This document shows, piece by piece, positions 9,205 to 17,465 of a DNA stretch of 64,000 nucleotides (positions within the stretch are counted from its first letter, which is position 1; every line of letters begins with the position of its first letter). The notes below the pieces were generated by a model. It saw only the letters and a list, made by a program, of their open reading frames with translations, was not told where the DNA came from and searched no databases. Position numbers and translations under genes: made by a program. The stretch covers positions 1-64,000 of the forward strand of contig DAOTUU010000054.1 of assembly GCA_034436555.1 (NCBI GenBank), given 5' to 3'. The DNA is from JAFMJV01 sp034436555. GTDB taxonomy: Bacteria; Chloroflexota; Limnocylindria; Limnocylindrales; CSP1-4.

Positions 9205-9420
9205 CGAGGGACCTCCGGATGGGATGCGGGGCGGCGCGCGCCATGCGCTCGCCCCGGAGATTCTGACGGGGATTGGGGAATCGAGTGAATCAGCCGCGGA
9301 TCGCGGGGGCATCACCCCGGACGGGTGAGATCGCAGGCCGACCGGCGCCTGCGCGCACCGCTTCCGCGATCAGGATGAAGTTCGATGCAGCGATGAGGCG
9401 GGCGGAGGCCTCAGACTGGG

Positions 9421-9464
9421 TGGGACGGTCAGACGTCCCAGCGTCCAGACCCCCCGCTGGACGC
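9421..9464 (+). promoter_or_regulatory. Two back-to-back hairpins in the leader of the RTX-like gene
   Basis: TGGGAC/GTCCCA (9421-9426/9435-9440) is followed immediately by GCGTCCAG/CTGGACGC (9441-9448/9457-9464), and 24 bases later by the ATG of the RTX-like gene with its GGAGG site. They could form a structured 5' leader or operators in the divergent intergenic region. No known riboswitch recognised. Confidence 0.35.
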
Positions 9465-9488
9465 TCCATCTCACGGAGGACCTGTCGC

Positions 9489-9953
9489 ATGACACACCGT
9501 CGTCGTCGGATCGGCGCATCCATCCTCGCCCTCGCCGCGGTCGTCGCGGTGCCGGGCGCCGCCCTCGCCGGACCGCCGCTCCCGCCGCTGCCACCCGGCG
9601 TGATCGTGGGGACCCCGGAGGCCGACGAGCTCCAGGGCGGCGGGCGCGCCGACTCGATCTTCGGCCTGGCGGGTGACGACCTGATCGTGGGCGGTGCCGG
9701 CCCCGACCGGATCTTCGCGGGACCGGGTGACGACCGTGTCCGCGGCGGCCCGGGCCCGGACACCATCCGCGGCGGCCTGGGCAGGGACCGCCTCCTCGGT
9801 GGCTTCGGTGACGACCTCGTGCTCGCCGCGGGCGACTCGGCGGAGGACCTCGTCCTGTGCGGCAAGGGCCATGCGGACCTGGCGATCGTGGGCCCCGAGG
9901 ACGTGGTCGGCAGCGACTGCGAGTTCGTCTGGACGCGTGACCCCGAGAGCTGA
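9489..9953 (+). CDS. Secreted RTX/hemolysin-type calcium-binding repeat protein
   Basis: 154 residues with a signal peptide (residues 1-26, ALA/G). About six nonapeptide-like RTX repeats follow (GxADSIFGLAGDDLIVGGAGPDRI and variants, rich in GGxGxD), which form a calcium-binding parallel beta-roll in the RTX family. The C-terminal part carries two cysteines (near LVLCGKGHAD and VGSDCEFVW) that may form a disulfide cap. The ATG follows GGAGG by about 9 bases. It is much shorter than RTX toxins and has no catalytic domain, so a structural or calcium-binding surface role is more likely. Confidence 0.85.
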   Translation: MTHRRRRIGASILALAAVVAVPGAALAGPPLPPLPPGVIVGTPEADELQGGGRADSIFGLAGDDLIVGGAGPDRIFAGPGDDRVRGGPGPDTIRGGLGRDRLLGGFGDDLVLAAGDSAEDLVLCGKGHADLAIVGPEDVVGSDCEFVWTRDPES

Positions 9954-9993
9954 GCTGGGCCGCCTGCCCGGCGGAGCCACCACCCTGCCGGGG

Positions 9994-10590
9994 ATGGGGG
10001 CTCCGCCGGACGCCGGCGCGCGCGAGCACGCCCGCGCCCCCGATGACGAGCGAGCCTTCGCGCTCGCGCTCGCCGCCGGGGATGCGCGCGCGTTCGATCG
10101 ATTCGTGGAGCGTCAGTCGACGCCCGTGCTGCGCCTCTGCTACCGCATCCTGGGCCGCCTGGACGAGGCGGAGGACGCCGCGCAGGAGGCCTTCATCCAG
10201 GCCTACCGGGCGCGCGCGACGTTCCGCGCGGACGGCTCGCCGGATGCATGGATGGCCCGCATCGCGACGCGCGAGGCGTGGCGCAGGCTGGGTCGCGGCA
10301 AGCGCCGCGCGGCCGCACAGCTGCCCATCGACGAGGCCGTGGGCGAGCTGCTGGTCGACCTCTCCGACCCGGTGGCGGAGATGCTGCACGCGGAGCGGGG
10401 CGAGGCCGTGCGCGATGCCGTCGCGGCGCTCCCCGAACCCTACCGCGAGGTGGTGGCGCTGCGCTACTTCGGCGACCTCTCCACGGTCGCCATCGCGACG
10501 GTCACCGGGCGACCGGAGGGCACCGTGCGGGCCCAGCTGAGCCGGGGCCTGGAGCGCCTGCGCAGGCGCCTCGGAGGGTTCCGACCGTGA
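9994..10590 (+). CDS. ECF-type RNA polymerase sigma factor
   Basis: 198 residues. Sigma region 2 lies at about residues 20-90 (LRLCYRILGRLDEAEDAAQEAFIQAYRA pattern) and region 4 at about 140-195 with the helix-turn-helix (LPEPYREVVALRYF ... GRPEGTVRAQLSRGLERLRRRL). These are the only two conserved regions in extracytoplasmic-function sigma factors. ATG 9994 was chosen; a GTG at 9937 overlapping the upstream stop would add 19 residues. The next gene starts inside this gene's stop codon and encodes a membrane protein, the usual arrangement for an anti-sigma factor. Confidence 0.88.
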   Translation: MGAPPDAGAREHARAPDDERAFALALAAGDARAFDRFVERQSTPVLRLCYRILGRLDEAEDAAQEAFIQAYRARATFRADGSPDAWMARIATREAWRRLGRGKRRAAAQLPIDEAVGELLVDLSDPVAEMLHAERGEAVRDAVAALPEPYREVVALRYFGDLSTVAIATVTGRPEGTVRAQLSRGLERLRRRLGGFRP

Positions 10591-11276
10591 CCGCGCAGCC
10601 GTTCGACCCGGTGGACGCGTTCCCGGCCGATCCCGCGCGCGTCCTGGAGAGCTACGCCGACGCCACCCGGATCGTCGCCCCGTCCGCGCTGGTCCGCCGC
10701 TTCCAGGCATCGGTGGCGCAGGAGCGGATCGCCGACCGGGGGCTCGGCCGGGTCTCACGCGCGGTGCGGGCGCGCGCGGGGCTCGGGGGCCGATCCGGCT
10801 GGCCGCGTCCCGCGCATCGCGAGGGAGCCCGACTGGTGCTCCGACTCCAGGGCCTGGTGCTGTTGCTCCTCCTCACCCTGGCCCTGGGGGCGCTCGCGGG
10901 CGGGGCGGGTGCCAGGCTCATCTCCACGCTCGAGGGACCGCGACGCGGATCGGATCTCCCGGCCCATGTGGTGCCGCTTCCTCGACTCGCCGCGCCGAGC
11001 CCATCGATGCATCCGGCCCATGGGCCGGCGCAGGCGTCACCGGCCCCGACGCCCGTGCCGACGCCGTCGGTGCGGACCCGCGCGCTGGCGCAGCAGGCGC
11101 CCGGGCGGGACGATAAGGATGCAGGGAGACGTCATCGCCGAGCGGCGAGGCGCCACGCTCGCGGTGATGCGGTCCTCCGGCGGTCGGTCGTGGTCACGCC
11201 GGTCTGCCCGATCGGGATGGGGGACGATGACACCGTCACCCGTGCCCATCCGGGGAGGGGCCCCTGCGCCTTCTGA
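10587..11276 (+). CDS. Putative membrane-anchored anti-sigma or sigma-associated protein
   Basis: 229 residues starting with a GTG that overlaps the sigma factor's stop (GTGA), so translation is coupled. The N-terminal about 75 residues are charged and helical (possible cytoplasmic sigma-binding part), followed by one hydrophobic helix (RLQGLVLLLLLTLALGALAG, about residues 78-100) and a Pro/Ser/Thr-rich then basic extracytoplasmic tail. I see no zinc-binding HxxxCxxC motif, so it is not a classical ZAS anti-sigma factor. The role is inferred from position and topology only. Confidence 0.6.
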   Translation: MTAQPFDPVDAFPADPARVLESYADATRIVAPSALVRRFQASVAQERIADRGLGRVSRAVRARAGLGGRSGWPRPAHREGARLVLRLQGLVLLLLLTLALGALAGGAGARLISTLEGPRRGSDLPAHVVPLPRLAAPSPSMHPAHGPAQASPAPTPVPTPSVRTRALAQQAPGRDDKDAGRRHRRAARRHARGDAVLRRSVVVTPVCPIGMGDDDTVTRAHPGRGPCAF

Positions 11277-11294
11277 TCGCCGGCCGACGCGAGG

Positions 11295-11321
11295 GGGCGG
11301 GCGCGCCACCGGGGCCCGCCC
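11295..11321. terminator. GC-rich hairpin between convergent genes
   Basis: An 8-bp perfect stem GGGCGGGC/GCCCGCCC (11295-11302/11314-11321) with an 11-base loop, placed between the sigma operon and the convergent secreted-protein gene. No T-tract, so it may act in either direction or not at all. Confidence 0.45.
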
Positions 11322-11373
11322 GCCGCCCGGCCCGACCGCACCACGCAGTCGGGGGCGCCGCCCGGTCCGGTGA

Positions 11374-12189
11374 TCAGGGTGCGGGCGGCACATCCGTGGA
11401 GGGAATGCCCGCGAAGGTGATGGACCGCACGAACGCGTCCAGCTCGTCGAGCGGCGGCTTGATCGCGGAGGCGTCGGTCGCGTCCAGTTTGCTCACGACG
11501 CCGTCCAGGTACCGATCGTAATGGCCAGGACGGTCGTCGGCCGGGTCGTAGCCGCTGTTCTTGGGGAAGCCCGGCACGCGCAGCACCCAGCTCACCTCGA
11601 TGTAGCGTGAGCCGTCGGCGCTCAGTCCCTGGAAGATGTACCGGAAGTCGTCCCGGCCCATCCGGTAGACGTCCTGCCCGAATGCCGCGACGTAGGCGAT
11701 CCCCGACAGCTGCGGCGTGTCGATGAAGTGCGGCAGCGCGCGCACGATCGGGGCAGCCTCCCCGCCGCTCATGTAGGGCAGGGCGGCCATCGCCGACCGA
11801 TCCTCCAGCGTCGCGATGTCGGGCCGGGTCTCCAGCAGCGTGCGGAGCTGGGTCAGCTGCTCGGATGCCCAGGGGTACGCCTCGAGGTCGGTCGTGGTGA
11901 GGACGTCGAGGATGCCCTTGGCGCCCCAGGGGCCAGGGACCTGCTCCTGCTCCCGGGTGATCCCGGAGATGCTGAAGACGAGGTGTGCCGGACGCGGGAT
12001 CATCACCGGCGCATCGAGCGCGTCACCGGCCACCGGCACGACCGAGACGCTGAGTCCGAGCGCGGGCGAGAGCGTGACGCTCACGTCTCCGTAGGTGACC
12101 ACGGGTCCCGGTTCCTGAGCATGGACCGGGGATGCGACGAGCAGGGATGCGACGAGCAGCGGGGCCAGGCGCATCGTCCGAGGCGACAT
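11374..12189 (-). CDS. Secreted protein of unknown function
   Basis: 271 residues with a signal peptide (residues 1-23, VHA/QE). The start at 12189 was chosen over 12237 because GGAGG lies 9 bases before it. The mature protein is mixed alpha/beta without cysteines or a catalytic motif I recognise. It includes a segment with regular aromatic residues (GQDVYRMGRDDFRYIFQGLSADGSRYIEVSW) typical of beta sheets. I cannot assign a family with confidence. Confidence 0.7.
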   Translation of the reverse strand: MSPRTMRLAPLLVASLLVASPVHAQEPGPVVTYGDVSVTLSPALGLSVSVVPVAGDALDAPVMIPRPAHLVFSISGITREQEQVPGPWGAKGILDVLTTTDLEAYPWASEQLTQLRTLLETRPDIATLEDRSAMAALPYMSGGEAAPIVRALPHFIDTPQLSGIAYVAAFGQDVYRMGRDDFRYIFQGLSADGSRYIEVSWVLRVPGFPKNSGYDPADDRPGHYDRYLDGVVSKLDATDASAIKPPLDELDAFVRSITFAGIPSTDVPPAP

Positions 12190-12382
12190 CGGTGGGTGCC
12201 TCCAGGTTCGGTCGCCGGCACGAGGCCATCCCCGCACCCGGCGTCACCCCGATGGTAGCCGCGGATCGATCCATGCTCCGGCGGCGGCCGGCGCGCGAGG
12301 GCGGGTGGGCCCGCCGCACCGGTCCTGATGACGCACCGATCGTGACGCCGGGCCACCCCGCCTGAGCACCGCGCGCCGGGCC

Positions 12383-12420
12383 GCCCGCCGGGTGAGCCCC
12401 GCACGGCCCACCCGGCGGGC
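12383..12420 (-). terminator. 12-bp perfect hairpin after the VOC gene
   Basis: Perfect 12-bp stem GCCCGCCGGGTG/CACCCGGCGGGC (12383-12394/12409-12420) with a 14-base loop, ending 6 bases beyond the minus-strand VOC gene. A strong transcript end, although without a clear T-run. Confidence 0.6.
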
Positions 12421-12426
12421 CGTTGG

Positions 12427-12804
12427 TCACATCTCCGCGGTCGTCATCTGCTCCATGGGCGCCAGCAGCTGGAACAGGTTGCCGTCGGGATCGGCGAACG
12501 TGGCGATCCAGGCGCCCGACCGGCCACCCATCTCGTACGGGGCCGCCACCACGGTGGCGCCTGCCGCCGTGAGCCGTGCCGCATCGCCGGGGACGTCGGT
12601 GGATCCCAGGTTCCAGATGATCCGGCCCGGATGTGCGTTCCGACCGACCACCTCGCTGTGCGCCCCGACCACCACCCACGCACTGCCCATCTGCCAGCCG
12701 GTGTATCCGTCCTGCACCCAGCCGGGATTCCCGAACAGGCGGGTGTAGTAGTCGACCAGTGGCCGGGGATCCGCGGAACCGATGAGGATGCCCGAGAGCT
12801 GCAT
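12427..12804 (-). CDS. VOC/glyoxalase-fold protein
   Basis: 125 residues, the usual size for a single-chain VOC (vicinal oxygen chelate) protein with two beta-alpha-beta-beta-beta modules. The second module ends in the typical ATFADPDGNLFQLL signature. VOC proteins include glyoxalase I, dioxygenases and antibiotic-binding proteins; the substrate here is unknown. The last strand carries a Leu/Gln rather than a clear metal ligand set, so it may be a binding protein. AGGAG precedes the ATG. It is divergent from the copper ATPase gene, with about 200 bases between. Confidence 0.85.
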   Translation of the reverse strand: MQLSGILIGSADPRPLVDYYTRLFGNPGWVQDGYTGWQMGSAWVVVGAHSEVVGRNAHPGRIIWNLGSTDVPGDAARLTAAGATVVAAPYEMGGRSGAWIATFADPDGNLFQLLAPMEQMTTAEM

Positions 12805-12950
12805 GACCGTGCTCCTTGCTGTCGAGGGGCTCCTCGCATGGGGCGCGAGGCTGCGACGGCGACATCCTGCCGCATCCCAATCGGAATGGGAACCACCTGG
12901 TCACCCGGGACGCAAGGAATCGCGATCCACGTCGCGGCAGCGGGTGCGGC

Positions 12951-12984
12951 TTGACAGGGCGTTGATACTGGGGGGTAGTATCAA
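12951..12984 (+). promoter_or_regulatory. Promoter with palindromic metal-type operator before the copper ATPase
   Basis: A perfect -35 box TTGACA (12951-12956) is followed 19 bases later by TAGTAT (12976-12981). A perfect 8-bp inverted repeat, TTGATACT/AGTATCAA (12962-12969/12977-12984), flanks a central GGGGGGT and covers the spacer and -10 box. G-tract palindromes of this form resemble CsoR-type copper operators. The 19-bp spacer is also typical of MerR/CueR-activated promoters. No regulator gene is adjacent. Confidence 0.65.
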
Positions 12985-13004
12985 GACACCGAAGGGCCCC
13001 CCAC

Positions 13005-15119
13005 TTGCACGACCATCACGCATCCTCCGCATCCGTCCACGCCAGCCACGCGAGCGTGCGTGCCGAGTCCGCGCCTGTCACCACGCCCGCCGCCCACGAC
13101 GCCCACGACGCCCACGACGCCCACGCCGCCCACGACACCCACGCCGGCCACTCGGTCGCGATGTTCCGCGACCGCTTCTGGGTCAGCCTGCTGCTGACGC
13201 TGCCGGTGCTCGTCTGGAGCCCCGACATCCAGATGTGGCTGGGCTACACGGCGCCGACCTTCCCCGGGTCAGCGCTCATCCCGGCGCTCCTGGGAACAGC
13301 CGTCTTCGTCTACGGCGGCACGGTGTTCCTGCGCGGTGCCGTCGGTGAGCTGCGGACGCACCAGCCCGGGATGATGACCCTCATCTCCCTCGCCATCGTC
13401 GTCGCGTTCGTCACCAGCTGGGCCGGGACGCTGGGCCTGTTCGAGGTCGAGATCTGGTGGGAGCTGGCCACGCTCATCACGATCATGCTGCTGGGCCATT
13501 GGCTGGAGATGCGCTCCATCGCCCAGGCGCGCGGCGCCCTGGCGGCCCTGGCCGACCTGCTTCCGGACACGGCTGAGCGGGTCGTGGGCGAGGGCACCGA
13601 GACGGTGGCGCTCGCTCAGCTCGCCCGGGGTGACGTGGTCCTCGTCCGACCCGGCGGCCGGGTCCCGGTGGACGGCACGATCGTCGCGGGGACCGCCGAC
13701 CTCGACGAGTCGATGGTGACCGGTGAGTCGCGTGTCATCGCGAAGGAGATCGGTGCGACCGTCGTCGCAGGCACCGTGGTCGTCGGCGGCAGTCTCCGGA
13801 TCCGGACCGACGCGCTCGGCGAGGGCACGGCGCTCGCCGGGATCATGCGCCTCGTGGCTGCGGCACAGGCGTCCACGTCACGGGCCCAGGACCTCGCGGA
13901 TCGCGCGGCGGCCGCGTTGTTCTCCATCGCGCTCGCGGCGGGGGCCATCACGCTCGCATGGTGGTGGATGGCGGGAGACCCGGAGGAGGCCCTGATCCGG
14001 ACGGCGACGGTGCTGGTCATCGCCTGCCCCCATGCCCTGGGGCTGGCCATCCCGCTGGTGATCGCGATCTCCACGAGCCTGGGCGCGCGCCACGGCCTGC
14101 TCGTCAAGGACCGGCTGGCCCTCGAGCGGGCACGCACCCTGGACCTGGTCATCTTCGACAAGACGGGCACGCTCACGCGCGGCGAGCCCGTCGTGTCGGG
14201 GATCGCCGCCTCGGATGGCATGACACAGGACGATCTGCTCGCGCTGGCCGCGTCCGTCGAGGCGGACGCCGAGCATCCCCTCGGACGGGCCATCGTGGCC
14301 GCAGCGGCGCAGCGGTCCCTGCCGATCGTACCCGCCCATGGCTTCGCGAACCTGCCGGGCCGCGGCGCGACCGCGGTGATCGGTGAACGGATCGTCACCA
14401 TCGGCGGACCGCGTCTCCTGGCGGACACCCACGCCGCCCCCGCACCCGCCCTGCAGGACGCGGCGCGCGGCTGGACCGAGGAGGGACGGACCGTGCTGCA
14501 CGTCATCGCGGACGGTCGCATCCTGGGTGCGCTCGCGCTCGAGGATGCCATCCGGCCCGAATCGGCGGACGCGGTGGCCCGGCTCCACGCCCTGGGCATC
14601 GGCGTGGCGATGATCACCGGTGATGCGCAGGCGGTGGCCGACGTCGTCGCGGGGCGCCTGGGCATCGACGAGGTCGCGGCGCAGGTCCTGCCCGAGGAGA
14701 AGGCCGCGGCCGTGCGCCGCTTCCAGGCAGGCGGACGCAGGGTCGCGATGGTCGGCGACGGCGTCAATGACGCAGCTGCCCTGGCGACCGCGGATGTGGG
14801 CATCGCGATCGGTGCCGGCACGGACGTGGCGGTCGAGTCGGCGGGCATCGTGCTGGTCCGGAGCGATCCACGGGATGTGCTCAATGCCATCACGCTCTCT
14901 CGGGCGAGTCGCCGCAAGATGGTCCAGAACCTGGTCTGGGCCACGGGCTACAACGTGGTGGCGATCCCCGTCGCGGCGGGTCTCCTTCTCCGGTGGGGCA
15001 TCGACCTGCCGATGGCCCTCGGCGCGATCGCGATGAGTGCCTCCACGATCGTCGTCGCGCTGAACGCCCAGCTCCTGCGGCGCCTGCACCTCGATCCGCG
15101 GACGCCGCCTGCGAACTGA
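13005..15119 (+). CDS. P1B-type heavy-metal ATPase, CopB-like (CPH motif)
   Basis: 704 residues from a TTG start just below the palindromic promoter. The N-terminal about 50 residues are a histidine-rich metal-binding tail (repeats of Ala-His-Asp) instead of a CxxC domain. Eight membrane helices surround the actuator motif TGES (about 238-241), the metal-binding CPH (about 340-342, ACPHALG), the phosphorylated aspartate of DKTGT (Asp385) and the hinge GDGVND (about 584-589). The CPH motif with a His-rich tail is characteristic of subgroup P1B-3 (CopB-like copper/silver exporters). All catalytic motifs are intact. Likely role: copper efflux across the plasma membrane, induced by copper. Confidence 0.93.
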   Translation: MHDHHASSASVHASHASVRAESAPVTTPAAHDAHDAHDAHAAHDTHAGHSVAMFRDRFWVSLLLTLPVLVWSPDIQMWLGYTAPTFPGSALIPALLGTAVFVYGGTVFLRGAVGELRTHQPGMMTLISLAIVVAFVTSWAGTLGLFEVEIWWELATLITIMLLGHWLEMRSIAQARGALAALADLLPDTAERVVGEGTETVALAQLARGDVVLVRPGGRVPVDGTIVAGTADLDESMVTGESRVIAKEIGATVVAGTVVVGGSLRIRTDALGEGTALAGIMRLVAAAQASTSRAQDLADRAAAALFSIALAAGAITLAWWWMAGDPEEALIRTATVLVIACPHALGLAIPLVIAISTSLGARHGLLVKDRLALERARTLDLVIFDKTGTLTRGEPVVSGIAASDGMTQDDLLALAASVEADAEHPLGRAIVAAAAQRSLPIVPAHGFANLPGRGATAVIGERIVTIGGPRLLADTHAAPAPALQDAARGWTEEGRTVLHVIADGRILGALALEDAIRPESADAVARLHALGIGVAMITGDAQAVADVVAGRLGIDEVAAQVLPEEKAAAVRRFQAGGRRVAMVGDGVNDAAALATADVGIAIGAGTDVAVESAGIVLVRSDPRDVLNAITLSRASRRKMVQNLVWATGYNVVAIPVAAGLLLRWGIDLPMALGAIAMSASTIVVALNAQLLRRLHLDPRTPPAN

Positions 15120-15237
15120 GCGGTGTTGGGCATTGACAAGGTGGGGGTGCGTCCTGCAACGTCGCGGCGTCGCGGGCGCTGTCTCGGGGGGATGAGTCTG
15201 GAGGGAGCGGACCCGCGCGTGACGGAGGCATCGAACG

Positions 15238-15795
15238 ATGACGTCCCCCACGGGCCTGCGGGCCCCCAGGCGGCTGGTCGCCGCGTCCGGACTGGCGCTC
15301 GCGGCGCTCATCGGCGGAACGGTCGCATCCGCGCTGCCCAGCTCGCCCAGCGGCCAGTGGAATGCCGGATCGCTGCGGCTGTCATCCAGCTACGCGACCG
15401 ATTCGATCGCGATCACGGGGACCCAGGGTGCGGACTCGGAAAAACGCGTGATCCGGTCCAAGATCACCGTCCCCTCGGGCAGGGTCGCGGACGTCCAGGC
15501 GAGCTTCTCGGCGATGCTGCTGCCCAACACCGGCAGTGGCGACTTCTCATACTGCAACGGGTACTTCACGGTGGATAGCCAGTCCAACCCGGACGCGCAG
15601 TTCCGCCCCGGTGAGCAGATCCAGTTGCTCGGCGGTGCGAACTCGAAGCTGCCGAATGCCGTCGGGGTTGGCATGGTCGGGTTCAAGCGGAACATCGGTC
15701 CCGGCACCCACTACATCAACGTGTACGTCCGCAGCGCCTACGAGGGGTGCACCCTGATGGGTCGCGCGCTCAACCTGGTGGTGAACCTGCGCTGA
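15238..15795 (+). CDS. Exported hypothetical protein after the copper ATPase
   Basis: 185 residues with a signal peptide (residues 1-31, VASA/LP). The mature part is predicted all-beta, with one Cys pair (SYCNGY and EGCTLMG) that may form a disulfide. GGAGG stands about 10 bases before ATG 15238. A TTGACA at 15133-15138 suggests its own promoter, separate from the ATPase. No recognised family; the cysteines and Met are too few for a typical copper chaperone, so a link to copper export rests on adjacency only. Confidence 0.7.
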   Translation: MTSPTGLRAPRRLVAASGLALAALIGGTVASALPSSPSGQWNAGSLRLSSSYATDSIAITGTQGADSEKRVIRSKITVPSGRVADVQASFSAMLLPNTGSGDFSYCNGYFTVDSQSNPDAQFRPGEQIQLLGGANSKLPNAVGVGMVGFKRNIGPGTHYINVYVRSAYEGCTLMGRALNLVVNLR

Positions 15796-15829
15796 CGCGC
15801 GCCTCATCCGCCCCACACCGGCCTACCGC

Positions 15830-15855
15830 GGCGCCCCGGAAGTCACCGGGGCGCC
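15830..15855. terminator. 10-bp perfect GC hairpin between convergent genes
   Basis: GGCGCCCCGG/CCGGGGCGCC (15830-15839/15846-15855) with a 6-base loop, 35 bases after the exported-protein gene and before the end of the fluoride channel gene. Confidence 0.55.
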
Positions 15856-15976
15856 CGATCGTCTGGCGCCTGCCCTCGCGCACCAGGCACGTGCGATGTC
15901 CAGCGCACCGGAACCGTCCGTGGCGAACGCCGGCCGCGTCGAGTGGGACTGGGTCGAACGCGACTGCCTGGCGTGA

Positions 15977-16348
15977 TCAGATCGCACGGCCCACGGCGAG
16001 ACCGGCGATCACGGCCGCCAAGCCCAGCAGGACCGACCCGAGGAGATTGACGCCTGCCGAGATCCAGGCGCCCTGCTCGATGAGCGCCCAGCTCTGGAGC
16101 ATCCAGGTGGAGAACGTGGTGTAGGCGCCCAGGAAGCCGATGACCAGCGGCGCGCGCAGGTCCGGCGACAACACGCCGCGCTCGAGGGCGAGCGCCGTGA
16201 GGAGGCCCAGCACGAACGATCCGGACGCGTTGACGACCAGGGTCCCGAACGGGAAGAACGCGCCCAGCCGAGCGGTGACCAGGTTGTCCACCGCATATCG
16301 GGCGCAGGCACCCGCCGCCCCACCGAGCGCGATCATCAGCCAGGTCAT
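15977..16348 (-). CDS. crcB: Fluoride ion channel CrcB/FluC
   Basis: 123 residues with four membrane helices, the exact size of a single Fluc subunit. Family signatures are present: GGAAGACARY near residue 9, NASGSFVLG near 40 (the pore Asn) and YTTFSTW near 76-82 (the Phe-box region). Fluc channels are dual-topology homodimers that export F- and protect against fluoride. Many bacteria place this gene under a fluoride riboswitch; I do not see that motif upstream. A TACACT box 7 bases before the ATG on the minus strand (16356-16361) suggests a leaderless transcript. It is divergent from the methyltransferase gene. Confidence 0.93.
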   Translation of the reverse strand: MTWLMIALGGAAGACARYAVDNLVTARLGAFFPFGTLVVNASGSFVLGLLTALALERGVLSPDLRAPLVIGFLGAYTTFSTWMLQSWALIEQGAWISAGVNLLGSVLLGLAAVIAGLAVGRAI

Positions 16349-16474
16349 CCACGAGAGTGTATCGAGGATGCGCAGGCGCTCAGGAGCGGGTGGGACGGGG
16401 CAGCCCGTGCTCATCCGCCGCCGACGCTCTCGCCGCCGCCGGCGCGGCCCCGACGCCTGGCGTACCGTCCGCAC

Positions 16475-17311
16475 ATGAGCGAGCCGTCCACCGAGGACCC
16501 GGTCCGGACGAACAACGCCCTCTGGGACACCTGGACCGGCATCCACGTCACATCGGCGTTCTATGACGTCGCGTCGTTCGTGGACGGATCGCGACCCATC
16601 CGACTGACCGCGGAGGAGCGTGCGGACCTGGGTTCGGTCGAGGGCCGCACCCTGCTCCACCTCCAGTGTCATTTCGGGATCGACACCCTCTCGTGGGCTC
16701 GCCTGGGTGCCGTGGTCACCGGCGTCGACTTCAGTGCCGTCGCGATCGACCAGGCCCGCCTGCTGGCCGATCGGGTCGGGCTGAAGGCGCGCTTCGTCCA
16801 CGCCGACCTGGATGCGCTGCCTGCGCTCCTGGACGAGCGCTTCGACATCGTCTACACCTCGCGCGGGGTCCTGGGCTGGCTGTCGGACATCCGTCGCTGG
16901 GCCGCGGTCGTGGCGCGCTTCGTCCGGCCGGGCGGCACCTTCTACCTCACCGAGATCCATCCGGTCGCGAACGTGTTCGAGAGCGAAGGCGTGGCGCCGG
17001 GAGAGCTGCGCCTGACCTATCCCTACTGGGACCATCCCGACCGGCCGCTCCGCTTCGAGGTGACGGGGTCCTACGCCGATCGCGACGCGCCGACCGGGCC
17101 GCTCGTGGAACACGGCTGGGACCATTCGCTGGGAGAGATCGTGACGTCGCTCATCGAGGCGGGCCTGGTCATCGACGTCCTGCGTGAACAGGACTGGTGC
17201 GACTGGCGCCTGGACTTCCTGGTGGCATCCGAGGACGGTCGTTGGCGCCTGCCGCCGGGGTCGGGCGAGCTGCCGCTCTCGTTCACGCTGATCGCCCACA
17301 GGCCTGGCTGA
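16475..17311 (+). CDS. Class I SAM-dependent methyltransferase
   Basis: 278 residues. A Rossmann-type SAM fold is visible: motif I LLHLQCHFGIDTL near residue 61 (an unusual variant of the Gly-rich loop), motif II VTGVDFSAVAIDQAR (acidic Asp binding the ribose), and the later strand FDIVYTSRG. The C-terminal half (ELRLTYPYWDHPDRPLRFEV) resembles methyltransferases acting on small molecules. Substrate unknown. The ATG lies 6 bases after TACCGT (16463-16468), the leaderless arrangement seen repeatedly in this window. Confidence 0.85.
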   Translation: MSEPSTEDPVRTNNALWDTWTGIHVTSAFYDVASFVDGSRPIRLTAEERADLGSVEGRTLLHLQCHFGIDTLSWARLGAVVTGVDFSAVAIDQARLLADRVGLKARFVHADLDALPALLDERFDIVYTSRGVLGWLSDIRRWAAVVARFVRPGGTFYLTEIHPVANVFESEGVAPGELRLTYPYWDHPDRPLRFEVTGSYADRDAPTGPLVEHGWDHSLGEIVTSLIEAGLVIDVLREQDWCDWRLDFLVASEDGRWRLPPGSGELPLSFTLIAHRPG

Positions 17312-17465
17312 CCGGACCGATCGACCGGTCCGAGACCGACCGCATCATCGCCGCCTCGGGCACAGCTGGCCGCAAGACGCCATGCTTGGGGGGTGCCGGG
17401 ACGTCCGGCGCACCCTTCGGCTAGGCTGGGGCCTCAGTCGAGGGGGCACGCAACCGGGAACCCCC

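Noticed and set aside
15900..16475. Fluoride riboswitch before crcB
   Set aside because: The region upstream of crcB (16349-16475) lacks the conserved fluoride-riboswitch pseudoknot sequences; a short leaderless promoter is more consistent.
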